Below are positions 20,646 to 31,417 of a stretch of 64,000 nt of DNA, in pieces. The notes under the pieces are model-generated. The model was given only the letters and a program-made list of their open reading frames with translations, was not told where the DNA came from and searched no databases. This DNA comes from Dimorphilus gyrociliatus (taxonomy: Eukaryota > Annelida > Polychaeta > Dinophilidae), in the NCBI GenBank assembly GCA_904063045.1, contig CAJFCJ010000070.1, positions 200,785-264,784 on the forward strand, given 5' to 3'. Position numbers and translations under genes: made by a program. Every line of letters starts with the position of its first letter. The first letter of the stretch is position 1.

Positions 20646-21346
20646 ACAACCTGCTTTTCCAAGTAGAACCAGTTACTCATGTTTTACAGCAAGTCAATCC
20701 TGAAGAGATTACCTATAATGAGTGTAAGTTTAACAAGTTATTCTACAAAACAACTCACAACCCATTAAATCCTATAAGAAACCAACCAATGAAAGACAAA
20801 ACATATGTGTATTATTCAGAAAGAGGATGCAGATTTCACACTGTGTCTGCAAAATCCATGCAGTTACATATCCACAATCACCTTTCTGAACCAAAAATTG
20901 AAATTGCCAGATTAGCTGATCTACTCCACCATGGGGTAAAGAAGGATATTGCATACCAGCACTCAAAAATTAAGCAAGTTATCAGTTCACTAGAACAGAA
21001 GCAGGCAAGGTATGATAACATGGTCACTGTTGCAGAGAAAAATGGCATTGTACCCAATTTATCTGGAATTAAAAAGTTTTTCCATAGTTGGTACTATAAA
21101 CCTGGGAAAACACTTTATGTTATCATACGAAATATTTGTTTGAGTATTGTAGTGTCAATGGTATGTATCATCATTTTCAACTATATTATTGGTAGAAGAA
21201 AACAAAGAGAAGAAATTGCTACCCCAAGTGAGAGCACAGATAACTCTCCTGAAAACCCAAAACTAATGAAACAAAGTTGTAGCTTTAGTCAACATCAAAC
21301 TAATGAAGAAGAACAACCACCTGTAATTCTCATTAAATCAAGATGA
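20642..21346 (+). CDS. Envelope-like protein, C-terminal part with membrane anchor (element 2)
   Basis: About 234 residues. A hydrophobic helix near residues 155-180 (ICLSIVVSMVCIIIF) is followed by basic residues and a tail of about 50 residues. It ends 17 bp before the polypurine tract. It is the counterpart of 7491-8426 in element 1. Confidence 0.7.
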   Translation: MNNLLFQVEPVTHVLQQVNPEEITYNECKFNKLFYKTTHNPLNPIRNQPMKDKTYVYYSERGCRFHTVSAKSMQLHIHNHLSEPKIEIARLADLLHHGVKKDIAYQHSKIKQVISSLEQKQARYDNMVTVAEKNGIVPNLSGIKKFFHSWYYKPGKTLYVIIRNICLSIVVSMVCIIIFNYIIGRRKQREEIATPSESTDNSPENPKLMKQSCSFSQHQTNEEEQPPVILIKSR

Positions 21347-21363
21347 AGGGACTCATCTTCACA

Positions 21364-21377
21364 AAGAAGGGGGAAGT
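21364..21377 (+). promoter_or_regulatory. Polypurine tract (element 2)
   Basis: AAGAAGGGGGAAGT lies immediately before the 3' LTR and should prime plus-strand synthesis. Confidence 0.7.
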
Positions 21378-22012
21378 TGTACAACTTTGGTTATATTTTA
21401 CATGCTTGAACTCTATTATTTTATGCAACATATACATGTACATCTTAAAACCTACGCAAGAAAATGCTATAACATTGGCCAAACATAAGTCTGATTAGTC
21501 AGCTTGAAGGCTCATCTTTAATTACCAATAAAGGTTTGGCCAAGTTATAATTTAATTAACTTGCCTAGGGTGTGGCCAAGTTATAATTCAATTAACCTTC
21601 CTAAATGTTGAACCTTGTAACATCCTGTTACTAAAGATAAATATGAACTACACATTTTGGCAACTGTAAAGTGATGATTGGATGTCAGAGACAAACCTCA
21701 AAGTATATAAATCCTCATTATTCTTATTTGGCATGCAGCTTCCATCTGGACCCAAGGACCTGGGAAAATCATCTGGAAACAACCTCCACTGGAACCATCC
21801 ATCTACTCCTCAACATTGGAAGACAGTTTGGTAATTTGGCAACCTGCTTTTACAAACTATCTACTCTGCTATCGAACTCTCATATTGTTACTTGCTTAAG
21901 TATTATTATTGCGAATAAACCGTTTTAATTTAAACATTTGTTTAAAGGTTCGAGTAGAACCAGTATTGTTATAACTTGCAAACGCATAGATTTTGCCAGC
22001 AAGAGCAGTACA
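21378..22012 (+). repeat. 3' LTR of element 2 (family A)
   Basis: 635 bp, the same length as the 5' LTR with six substitutions seen and no indel. Confidence 0.9.
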
Positions 22013-22149
22013 GAATGATTTATATGTGGAACTACAATTGAAAATTGCATGTTTTTTCTTGTTATTTTTCTAACATGGGGTGAAATATTTTGGGTGGAAA
22101 TGTCCCAAAGTGGGCCAAAATGTCCTGGGCCGAAATGTCACTGCACCCT
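22013..22149 (+). repeat. Transposon-end repeat Y, copy 1
   Basis: Near-identical to 27654-27801. It contains short repeated blocks of the type GGGCCGAAATGTC and ends GTCACTGCACC. It begins directly at the end of the element 2 LTR. Probably one terminus of a non-autonomous DNA transposon. Confidence 0.6.
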
Positions 22150-22184
22150 CTGAAATATTGCAATTTACAAAAAATCAATATAGT

Positions 22185-22728
22185 TGTACACATTTAGGCA
22201 GTTTGTAGGTACTAAACACATAAGCTCGTAACCAGGCTCACAAATTCACACAATACACCCAAATTGTTACATCTTAGGCAACTTTCTGACCTACTAAAAT
22301 AGGGAGCAAAAGTTCTCCAAGATAAAGAAAAAAGTAACAAACATGGAAGTATATTTGAACTTTCCCTTTATCCAAATTGTTACATTTGTTTGTGTGAATA
22401 TTTTTATCTGTGAACTGTGAACTATTGGAAAAGTATATAAACCCTACGAATTTAACAGTAGTCAGTTCAGTTTTCTAACCGTCAGCTAGTTGTTTAAACT
22501 AGCTTGTTTAGAACTAGAAGCTCATTTTACTCAATACATATTCTTTGGACGAAATACTGGTGTTTTGTTAATCAATTTCTACCGAAATTGCCTTTGTTAG
22601 ACTATTTGTGGACGAACTTTAAAGGTTCTATTTGTGTGAGTACTTTGGCAAGTTGGTAAATGATTGGAAAGGACGATTACAGTTGTGACGAACCAGAAAT
22701 TCCTACAATTACAATACAACAAAGTACA
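22185..22728 (+). repeat. Solo LTR, family B1, with 5-bp target duplication
   Basis: 544 bp from TGTACACATT to AAAGTACA, flanked on both sides by ATAGT (22180-22184 and 22729-22733). This establishes family B as a true LTR. TATA-like GTATATAAACCC lies near 22431. The last about 70 bp is open and encodes a peptide ending IPTITIQQST. Confidence 0.9.
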
Positions 22729-22733
22729 ATAGT

Positions 22734-23299
22734 CATCAATAAAATATATAAATAATTTGTAAACTAGGAGAGGTAGAGAGTATCTGAAAACTACTCATAA
22801 AACTAGACAAAATTTCCTACATTTTAGTTAATAATTTTTTAAAACAAGGCCATTGATTACCCTTCAAAATAGCCCTTGCAAAAAAATAGTCCATCAAATG
22901 AAAAATTTCTTTCACCACTGTATATACTTTCCAAAGAGTTTAACACATTTTACAAAACTTGTTAAATATTTTTCATTCAAATACAAAATATATTATTGTT
23001 TAATGCAAATATTGAGGATATTTTTTGTTATATGTTTGAATATTTTGACTATTAGCATAATGCATCTTTTTTCATTTAGAGGAACTTTAAATTCTGAGTA
23101 TCCCCATCCCCAATAATTAAATTCACATACAAAATTGAAATTTTCACCTTCTGCAGGAGAAAATATTTTTGGTCATCCTATAATTCTTGGAATTGATGCT
23201 GAATTTTTTGGAGAGAAATTAGCATTTAGGGCAAATTAGTATCATTAATTAGTAAAAGAAAAGCAATTACCATAGAGGACTATTCCAGTTTTAGCAGAA
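22734..23299. other. Intergenic, no gene seen
   Basis: AT-rich. A few short open frames without recognisable features. Confidence 0.5.
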
Positions 23300-24983
23300 T
23301 TAGTGCTGCTACCATCATCAATAGAAGCTCCAATTTATATACCATCATTCTATTTTCAAATAGCAATATAAATAATTAAAACTATTTGAATAGAATAAGA
23401 AAAAAATATGGAAAATATGAATCATCTGTTACTCATTTTTTCTGATTTAGCTACAGTGAAAGTATATGTTGAACTTTCAACAGTAGCTGTCACTAGAACT
23501 TAAACAAGTGATTAAATTTTTTAAACAGCCTATCTATAGTTTAGATTTTAGTATTATTATTTACTTTTTTATATACATTTTTAATATAAATCAAGTTATA
23601 GCAAGACTCATAGGACTCATCAAACTAATGTTGTATACATCGAATTTAAGGATGCAATGCACTTTATCATGGGAAAGTTGTATGTCTTACAATTTCTTCC
23701 ATAAGGATTTATCTTGTATGGGTTTTTTTGACATTCCATCGACTCCTTTGTGTTTGAGGTCTCACTTGTTGTTAAATATAGTGTTTAGTGTCTGTTTTTA
23801 ATGGAGTTAGGGTGTGAATGTACATCAAAAGTGCTCCTAAAAATTCTTTAACAGAATATATTGATACCATATTTTTGTATGAATTATAATACACAACAAA
23901 AAAAGGCATTAAAAGTATATTCATCAGACTAGCTCAACCATGCATATGTAATTTTAAATAAGTATAGAGCAATACTCTATTTACACATCACTATGGTTTT
24001 TCTTTAATTCTACAGCCAATTGTAGATAATTGATATTCAACTCAAATATTAAAATTAAATTTATCCTATGTTGACAACAGCTCTAGTAGGTCATATATTT
24101 GTTCCCTGATTTCCTCAGATAATTAGAGGGCCAGATTGGGCCAAGAAAAAAGATCTATCTTGGCAATTTACAAGAAATTGCTACAATGCCTCATCAATAA
24201 AATACAATGGAAAATACAACATAAAAATTTAATAGAATGTATTGTTTATGAAGAAATATACACAACTGTTCAGCTCAGGTTAAGCATAAAGGAAACTTAT
24301 TATTTGTTGACATGAATCTAAGTTGATTCCCATGTTATATCAAATTTTTCAGAGCAGCTATCTTTAACACTTCTACACAATTTTCTGTAATGGGCTTTAC
24401 AAAAATTGCATGTGTATTTTTCTTGCTTCTCTCTCACATTTTCAGTCTGAAATGAGAAATATTAGAAACAGCCAAACTATCTTTTTGCTATACCTTTTTT
24501 AGTAGTTCTCTCATTACAAGTTTTTCCATTAATATGTCATCTTTTTTAGATAATAGTTCCATCAATTCATCTTCTAAAAGTGTAGAAAATGCCAAATTAG
24601 CCAGAATTAAAACCAGACAAATATTGAGGATGTATTTCATTTTGCGAAAAAGATTAAAGATTTTATTAGCCAAAAAATGTCAAGCTATATTCAAAGTGTA
24701 GAGTTTACATAGACACACACAAATATATATATATATATCCTTTGAAAGTATTTAGGCTAACTAAAAGACCTGAAAAACTGGTTTGACATGTTTCACTTCA
24801 AATGCAGACAATATTCTTTTAGATTCCTTTGTGTCCAATGCCTCACTTTTTTCAAATTGAAAGCAATCATACACAAATACAGAATTATTTTCAACATACA
24901 CCAAAAATACTAGTTTCGCATAGGTCAGTGCATACACATTATGCAGCAATAAAACCTTTTGAATTATATAAAGAATATTTGCT
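23300..24983 (+). repeat. Large inverted repeat, left arm
   Basis: The arm pairs with 25200-26533. From 23301 to 24606 every base at x pairs with 49834-x in the stretches I checked, with no indel. Two mismatches were seen near 24581. A 349-bp segment (24607-24955) is absent from the right arm, after which 28 more bp match (24956-24983 with 25200-25227). The spacer is about 216 bp. It includes the secreted-peptide gene on the minus strand. Confidence 0.9.
24318..24640 (-). CDS. Small secreted cysteine-containing peptide
   Basis: Two exons: 24494-24640 and 24318-24446, separated by a 47-bp GT..AG intron, phase 0, giving 91 residues. It starts MKYILNICLVLILANLAFS, a good signal peptide; an earlier in-frame Met 11 codons upstream would spoil it. 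An acidic/amphipathic stretch follows (LLEDELMELLSKKDD), and exon 2 has four cysteines in a C-x2-C-x7-C-x6-C pattern and ends DITWEST. I recognise no family. It could be a processed secreted peptide or toxin-like/defence peptide, but nothing supports a choice. A second copy without the signal sequence sits in the other arm of the inverted repeat. Confidence 0.65.
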
Positions 24984-25199
24984 ATTTGCAACCTTGCATT
25001 AATATTACAATTTATTAATCCATAAATTTATGATTTCGAACTAAAACTAGTTCAATTAATTATCAATTATGCTTAAATTCTAAGTTTAGATTATATTCAC
25101 TATTCAACAGTATTGTATACACAATACTGTTCTTTTTAACATGTAAAAGATGACAAGGCCAAATATTACCTTTATTTTTTTGGCCTTTGTCACCTTGAG

Positions 25200-26533
25200 A
25201 GCAAATATTCTTTATATAATTCAAAAGTTCTGGCTAATTTGGCATTTTCTAGGCTTTTAGAAGATGAATTGATGGAACTATTGTCTAAAAAAGATGACAT
25301 ATTAATGGAAAAACTTGTAATGAGAGAACTACTAAAAAAGGTATAGCAAAAAGATAGTTTGGCTGTTTCTAATATTTCTCATTTCAGACTGAAAATGTGA
25401 GAGAGAAGCAAGAAAAATACACATGCAATTTTTGTAAAGCCCATTACAGAAAATTGTGTAGAAGTGTTAAAGATAGCTGCTCTGAAAAATTTGATATAAC
25501 ATGGGAATCAACTTAGATTCATGTCAACAAATAATAAGTTTCCTTTATGCTTAACCTGAGCTGAACAGTTGTGTATATTTCTTCATAAACAATACATTCT
25601 ATTAAATTTTTATGTTGTATTTTCCATTGTATTTTATTGATGAGGCATTGTAGCAATTTCTTGTAAATTGCCAAGATAGATCTTTTTTCTTGGCCCAATC
25701 TGGCCCTCTAATTATCTGAGGAAATCAGGGAACAAATATATGACCTACTAGAGCTGTTGTCAACATAGGATAAATTTAATTTTAATATTTGAGTTGAATA
25801 TCAATTATCTACAATTGGCTGTAGAATTAAAGAAAAACCATAGTGATGTGTAAATAGAGTATTGCTCTATACTTATTTAAAATTACATATGCATGGTTGA
25901 GCTAGTCTGATGAATATACTTTTAATGCCTTTTTTTGTTGTGTATTATAATTCATACAAAAATATGGTATCAATATATTCTGTTAAAGAATTTTTAGGAG
26001 CACTTTTGATGTACATTCACACCCTAACTCCATTAAAAACAGACACTAAACACTATATTTAACAACAAGTGAGACCTCAAACACAAAGGAGTCGATGGAA
26101 TGTCAAAAAAACCCATACAAGATAAATCCTTATGGAAGAAATTGTAAGACATACAACTTTCCCATGATAAAGTGCATTGCATCCTTAAATTCGATGTATA
26201 CAACATTAGTTTGATGAGTCCTATGAGTCTTGCTATAACTTGATTTATATTAAAAATGTATATAAAAAAGTAAATAATAATACTAAAATCTAAACTATAG
26301 ATAGGCTGTTTAAAAAATTTAATCACTTGTTTAAGTTCTAGTGACAGCTACTGTTGAAAGTTCAACATATACTTTCACTGTAGCTAAATCAGAAAAAATG
26401 AGTAACAGATGATTCATATTTTCCATATTTTTTTCTTATTCTATTCAAATAGTTTTAATTATTTATATTGCTATTTGAAAATAGAATGATGGTATATAAA
26501 TTGGAGCTTCTATTGATGATGGTAGCAGCACTA
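25200..26533 (-). repeat. Large inverted repeat, right arm
   Basis: Reverse complement of 23301-24606 plus 24956-24983, lacking the 349-bp segment between those. See the left arm. Confidence 0.9.
25228..25516 (+). pseudogene. Second, 5'-truncated copy of the secreted-peptide gene
   Basis: The exon 1 remnant ending at 25340, the same 47-bp intron (25341-25387) and exon 2 (25388-25516) are intact. The start codon and most of the signal peptide are lost in the 349-bp deletion at the arm junction. Confidence 0.65.
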
Positions 26534-27520
26534 ATATCATTAAATTCTCCACATTTTCAACAGCACCACTTGGAATATCAATTTCTCTCCAAATATAGAC
26601 CAACAATCTGGTTTATCTAATTATTGATATCTAAAAATTATTTTAAAAATTTGTATTTATTGCAATAGGCGAGCGATATTAGATTACAGATGTTTGGTTT
26701 GATGAATTATACAGCTTTTCACACTGGGTGTTAGGTTGAAAAAGTGAAAATTCTTTAATCAAGTTATAAAAATGATATGGCACAAATACAGGGTTTACAA
26801 ACTACTTGTTTGTTTGTCATTTTGTGAATAAAATGTATAAGACAGCACTTGAGATTGAATTTGGTGAAAATTGTTCATATTTACACTAACCTCAGACCTG
26901 AAAATGTTTGCTAACCAGGCTGGTAGCTAAAACAAAGCTGTTAACTTTTTAAGTACTGGTACCAGTTTTCCCAACCCTATTGATTCTCAATTGTGGAAAA
27001 TTTTATGACAATCTGAGAGGATGTCTGAAACAATCAAACCTCTTATTTAAACTGTCACCAAGTTCAAGTGTGGATATTGTACCTGTGGAGGGTTCAGACA
27101 GAGCCTAATATATCTAAAATTGCATGTAATATCTATATTATTTATATTCCCTAACCCTAAACTGAAAAACCTTTTTGACATAACTAAACACCATCAGGAT
27201 TAATTCATTGTTCTTGTCTTTAACTTGAGACCACTTTTCAGTTCAAAAATTTACATTTTTTATATTTTGCACAGCAGTTCAACCGCATTTTCTGGTCATT
27301 TGAAGGTATTGCTTTCTATATTTCAGATATCTTTGTCCTTAGAATAGAGTTCATGCTTTAGCTTGTTTGAAAGCATTATTACATATATTTCATTCTTTGA
27401 CTTCTTATTCATGTTATGAATGTGTAGGCCTACGAAGTAAAAGTCTTTCTAAAGTAACTAAAGGTAGGTTGCCAAAACTATTATACACATGATCTCATAT
27501 TATAAGCAAATTTAGAGTCC
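26534..27520. other. Intergenic, no gene seen
   Basis: AT-rich, no convincing ORF. The right end (27505-27540) has the transposon-end motif GGGCCGAAATGTCC. Confidence 0.5.
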
Positions 27521-27540
27521 TGGGCCGAAATGTCCTGACC

Positions 27541-27645
27541 CCGGATTTAACAAGTGCATTTCATCATATTCCAATCAAAGAAGAAGATAAGGAGAAAACT
27601 GCTTTTATTACGCCATTTGGTTTATTTGAATTCAACCGCATGCCT
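27541..27645 (+). pseudogene. RT fragment, plus strand (inverted half)
   Basis: Encodes a piece of gypsy-type RT (AFHHIPIKEEDKEKTAF, FGLFEFNRMP). It starts at GGATTTAAC, the same 9-mer at which the minus-strand RT fragment stops at 27802-27810. Preceded by a transposon end (...GTCCTGACCCC). Confidence 0.7.
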
Positions 27646-27653
27646 TCATTTTT

Positions 27654-27801
27654 TTTGAATGATTTATATATATATATATATGGAACTGCAATTGAAAATT
27701 GCATGTTTTTTCTTGTTATTTTTTTAACATGGGGTGAAATATTTTGGGCAGAAATGTCCCAAAGTGGGCCGAAATGTCCTGGGCCGAAATGTCACTGCAC
27801 C
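27654..27801 (+). repeat. Transposon-end repeat Y, copy 2
   Basis: Matches 22013-22149. It has a (TA)n expansion at its left side and ends GTCACTGCACC against the 9-mer GTTAAATCC (27802-27810). Confidence 0.6.
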
Positions 27802-28657
27802 GTTAAATCCAATATAGAAAAATATTTGTGGCCTCCTCCAAGCTTATCAAATAAGTCTTCCTGATGTGGGATTGGATAACAATTCTTTTTTGATTGCTTG
27901 TTAAGTTTTCTGTAATCCAGACACATTCTTAATGTTCCTTCTTTCTTTTTCACAAAACAATGGGTGAAGACCATTGCCTTTTGCTTGCTCTAATTAGACC
28001 ATTTTCCAATAATCCATTTAATTGATCCCTGCATTCCTGCTGTTTGTTGAGTGGCAATCTGTATGGTCTTTGTTTGAAAGGCTTTATATCTTCCAATAAT
28101 TCAATTGCCATTGGTGGAACATCTGGTGAACCAATGTCATTCTGATTTGTAGCAATAATATCTTCATAATTCTTTATCATTTCTTTTAATTCTTCTCTGT
28201 TCTTGTCAAGATTATTTTTGGACACATGTAAATAATTGTCAATTTCTAGTGTATTTGAATTAATATTGTGTACATTTTGATTAGACAAATGTTCAAATTC
28301 AATACTTTCCAACTGTAATTCTTCTATTTCAGGAGTTACTGGATTTTTCTTTTGTTCTTTTTCCACTTTGATAGTTATTCCATCTTCTAATTCTATGTAT
28401 TGTGGTTTAATTTCCATTACCATAGCCAAGTCTTCATTTTATTCTTCAGAGGAATTTATGAGAATAACTGAGTCATTGTCAGACTTAGGTATATTTCCAG
28501 TCTCTTCATCAGATGAGTCTATAACAATTATGGAATCATTGTCAGACTCAATTGTGTTACTGGTCTCTTCTTCAGATGAGTCTATAACAATCATTGAATC
28601 ATTATCAGGCTCAGTTATGTTATCAAGCTCTTCCTCAGATGAGTCTATAACAATCAT
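27802..28657 (-). pseudogene. Retroelement fragment: acidic repeat linker and RT N terminus
   Basis: Minus-strand order: acidic repeats (units like DNDSIIVIDSSDEE, 28439-28657), then QYIELEDGITIKVE, a spacer, then the start of gypsy RT ([21 protein letters not shown]) ending at KYFSILDLT. Two frames are used (27950-28429 and 27792-27974). This shows that the acidic linker normally lies between protease and RT in this family. Confidence 0.75.
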
Positions 28658-30443
28658 TGAACCATATTCTGAGCAAATGTGATGAAATTTTACAAGATAA
28701 ATCTACCAATAAAGTCTCAAATGCTGAAAATATAGATCTAAATCATACAAGAGAAGAGATAGATGTGCAAAATATAATAATGGATGTTGATCATGAAGAA
28801 GTGGTTACCCTTATTGAAACACTGAATTGTGATGCAGAGTACAGGCTTGTTGATAATCTTAGTGAAAGCAGCCCTCTGCATGGAAATACATTACATTTGA
28901 ATGAGAATGATGTCAATATGGAGGAGTCCTTTGAAAGTATACCAGAGGTGAACTATGACAGCAATGGTAAATTCAGAATATTCCCTACAGGAAGTCAAAA
29001 AGGCAAAGAATTACTTGTATCTAATGGTCACTCATTTGTTGTCAAAAGAAAAGACAAGACTTCCATAATTTGGAGATGTGGAGTTAGAAGCAAGAAAATG
29101 AAATGTCCTGCCAGTGTCATTCAAAGAAATAATAACTTCTCTTTGGGGTCTAAATATCATATTCACCCCCCCAAAAAAAATTTAGAACAAATTATTGAAA
29201 TGAAAGTGACAGCAAAACAAAAAGGAAAGACTGACACCAATGTTAGTGGAAAACGAATAGCTGAAAATGTTCTGCTTCCTTTTGCAAATATGGGAAATAT
29301 TGTGAAAGTTGAAAATTGCAAAGAAATGATAAATTACCATAGAAGAAAAAATCATCCCAATGAACCTATTGGAAGAAACTTTCTTATTAATAATTGCTTC
29401 ATTCCTGATGATTTCTTAAAGAAAGATGTCCTTGAAAATAATGAAAGAGTGATTATTTTTTCCACTTCAAAACAACTTAGCTTACTTGCAGTGTCAAAAG
29501 TCTGGTACTTAGATGGAACTTTCAAGATTGTTAAGGACCCATTTACACAGTTATTTTCATTTCACTCATTCCTCAAAAAAGAAGGTGAATTAAAAAAGGT
29601 TCCTCTTCTATATGCATTCATGTCATCAAAAAAGAAAAAAGCATATAATCTGTTATTCAAGGTAGTTCAACTTGAAATTTTCTCTGAAATGCATTTAATA
29701 TTCATTTCACTGTTTTTCAGTGCATTAATCAACTGCTACAATATAAGGAACCAAAAAAGATAGTTATGGATTTTGAAAAAGCTGTTTGGAAAGCTGTATT
29801 AAATAATTGGGAAAATGTAAATCTGTCAGGATGCTTATTCCATTGGAATCAAGCAGTTTATAGAAAAATTCAGGTATTATTCAACCTAAAACTCAAACTG
29901 GAGTCATTTTTAATTTTGTTTTTTTAGGAGCTTGGTTATTCATCAGACTTCAACAAAAAAAATGGACAATGGTTTGAAATGAGACAGCTAATGGCTTTGC
30001 CATTCCTTCCATCTCACATTATTCCAATAGAGTTTATTAAAATTAAGGATTACCTTAAATCAATTGATAAACTTGCTGATTTTATTGATTATTTTGAAAG
30101 AACTTGGATTTTGAATGATGTTTGGTCACCAAAATGTTGGTCTATCTATCAATGTGCAATCAGAACAAATAATGATGTTGAGGGATTTCACAATAGGTTG
30201 AATGGAAATGTTGGAGTGAATGTTTCATTTTATTCTGTGATAGATGAATTGAAAAGGGAAGCAGACCTTATAGCAGCATATCAAAGAATGTTATCAGAAA
30301 AGAAGATATTAAGATACCAAAGAAAGCTTTATAAGAACCTGCAAAATAAAATATTTTCAATTTGGGAAAGATTTGAAAAGCATGAGATTACTTCATCAGA
30401 AGTTCTAGTAAAGTGTTCTGAACTTTATTTAGTAGCTCAATAA
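28657..30443 (+). CDS. FLYWCH zinc finger - MULE transposase gene, intact
   Basis: Three exons: 28657-29661, 29721-29873 and 29928-30443 (59- and 54-bp introns, phase 0), 557 residues. Residues about 105-170 form a FLYWCH finger (WRCGVRSKKMKCPASV... KYHIHPP supplying C, C, H, H). The transposase domain has WYLDGTFKIV, MDFEKAVWKAV with GCLFHWNQAVY, and RTNNDVEGFH, i.e. D, D, C/H and E all present. No internal stop. The first Met overlaps the edge of the retroelement fragment on the other strand, so a later start (for example near 28781) is possible. No clear terminal inverted repeats flank it, so it could be an immobilised copy or a domesticated FLYWCH-MULE gene. Confidence 0.8.
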
Positions 30444-30566
30444 ATAAATCAATTGTTGTTAAATTGCATGATCTTTTAAGTTGTAGTCTCATAATGTATT
30501 CAACTCTTCAAATAAACACACTTTCAAAATTTCATTCATTTCTTGTTTTATATATTTTAGGTTGAA

Positions 30567-30712
30567 GAATCCTGTGGCCATTTTCTGTCTCAGTTGGGGC
30601 CGTTTTCTGTTCCAGTTGGGGCCGTTTTCTGTTCAAGTTGAGGCCGTTTTCTGTTGATTTGTGGCCGTTTTCTGTTGGGTCCGTTTTCTGTTGGGGCCGT
30701 TTTCTGTCGTAT
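30567..30712 (+). repeat. Short tandem/interspersed repeat GGGGCCGTTTTCTGTT
   Basis: About seven copies of a 12-16-bp unit (GGCCGTTTTCTGT with variable spacers). One more related copy is at 32620 (ACGTTTTCTGTCG). It starts about 120 bp after the MULE gene and resembles the subterminal repeats common in DNA transposons. Confidence 0.65.
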
Positions 30713-31417
30713 TCATTTTTTAAGAAACAAGCATTGCTTTTTACAGATAATTTGATATTTTGAATGGTTTTAAAACATCATTAACATTAATCAACCAACA
30801 TTCTTCATGGCTTCTTTCCACTTTTCCCCCCTTTATTATCATGCTATCAATGTCAATTGAAATAAACATTGCTGTAAAGTTGCTGTCTGATTGAATGTTT
30901 TCATGAAATCTGTATTTCTTTTTTCAATTTAAAACTTGCATCTAAGTGAATTTCTGATGAAATTTTTACTGTCTAATTGCATTTAAGTGAAAAATACTGA
31001 TGATTTTACTATTTTGGAAGACAAAAGAGAAGAATATAAATGCTTTACAGTGATATTAATTATGATAAATGCATAGTCAATGACAGTTTTATATCTCGTT
31101 AGGTTCTAAGTAATACATATAAATAATTAACCAATGATGCTGTTAGGGGACAGTTGGGTAGAGTTTCTACTCCACTGAAATAAGAATTGAAGTTAATGGT
31201 AACTATTAAAAATTTACTTACTGCACCATTTCATTAATGAAATAGTACAGTTGTCATAAAATGTTCAATTGGGCCTATATACAAGCATATTTCTATTACT
31301 AATTGGGGATACAATAAATTTTGTTAATGGTACTTTTTTTTATATGAATAAGCTTTAGATTTTACCTGAAGAAAAGTTAATTTTTTTCTTGTACATAATT
31401 TATTAGGTCTATCTCCA
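30713..31417. other. Intergenic / upstream of the GPCR
   Basis: AT-rich. No gene or clear promoter element seen. Confidence 0.4.

Larger units (their letters stand above)
12649..22012 (+). mobile_element. Element 2: full-length env-bearing LTR retroelement (LTR family A)
   Basis: Two 635-bp LTRs (TGTACAAC...GCAGTACA) bracket a primer-binding site, gag, protease, RT (partly in the gap), RNase H, integrase, a second protease/linker segment, env and a polypurine tract. The LTRs differ at six positions that I counted (about 1%). Several internal frameshifts break protease, integrase and env. No target duplication: the 5' flank is ACTAC and the 3' flank GAATG. Recombination between copies or a misjoin across the N gap could explain this. 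Confidence 0.85.

Noticed and set aside
23508-26326. Identical 97-aa open frames on opposite strands (23508-23801 and 26033-26326)
   Set aside because: They are the same sequence in the two arms of the inverted repeat. Composition is hydrophobic/AT-driven without splice or domain support, so I do not call them genes.
28368-28682. Plus-strand Ser-rich ORF of 104 codons
   Set aside because: It is the antisense of the acidic Asp/Glu/Ser repeat linker of the minus-strand retroelement fragment.
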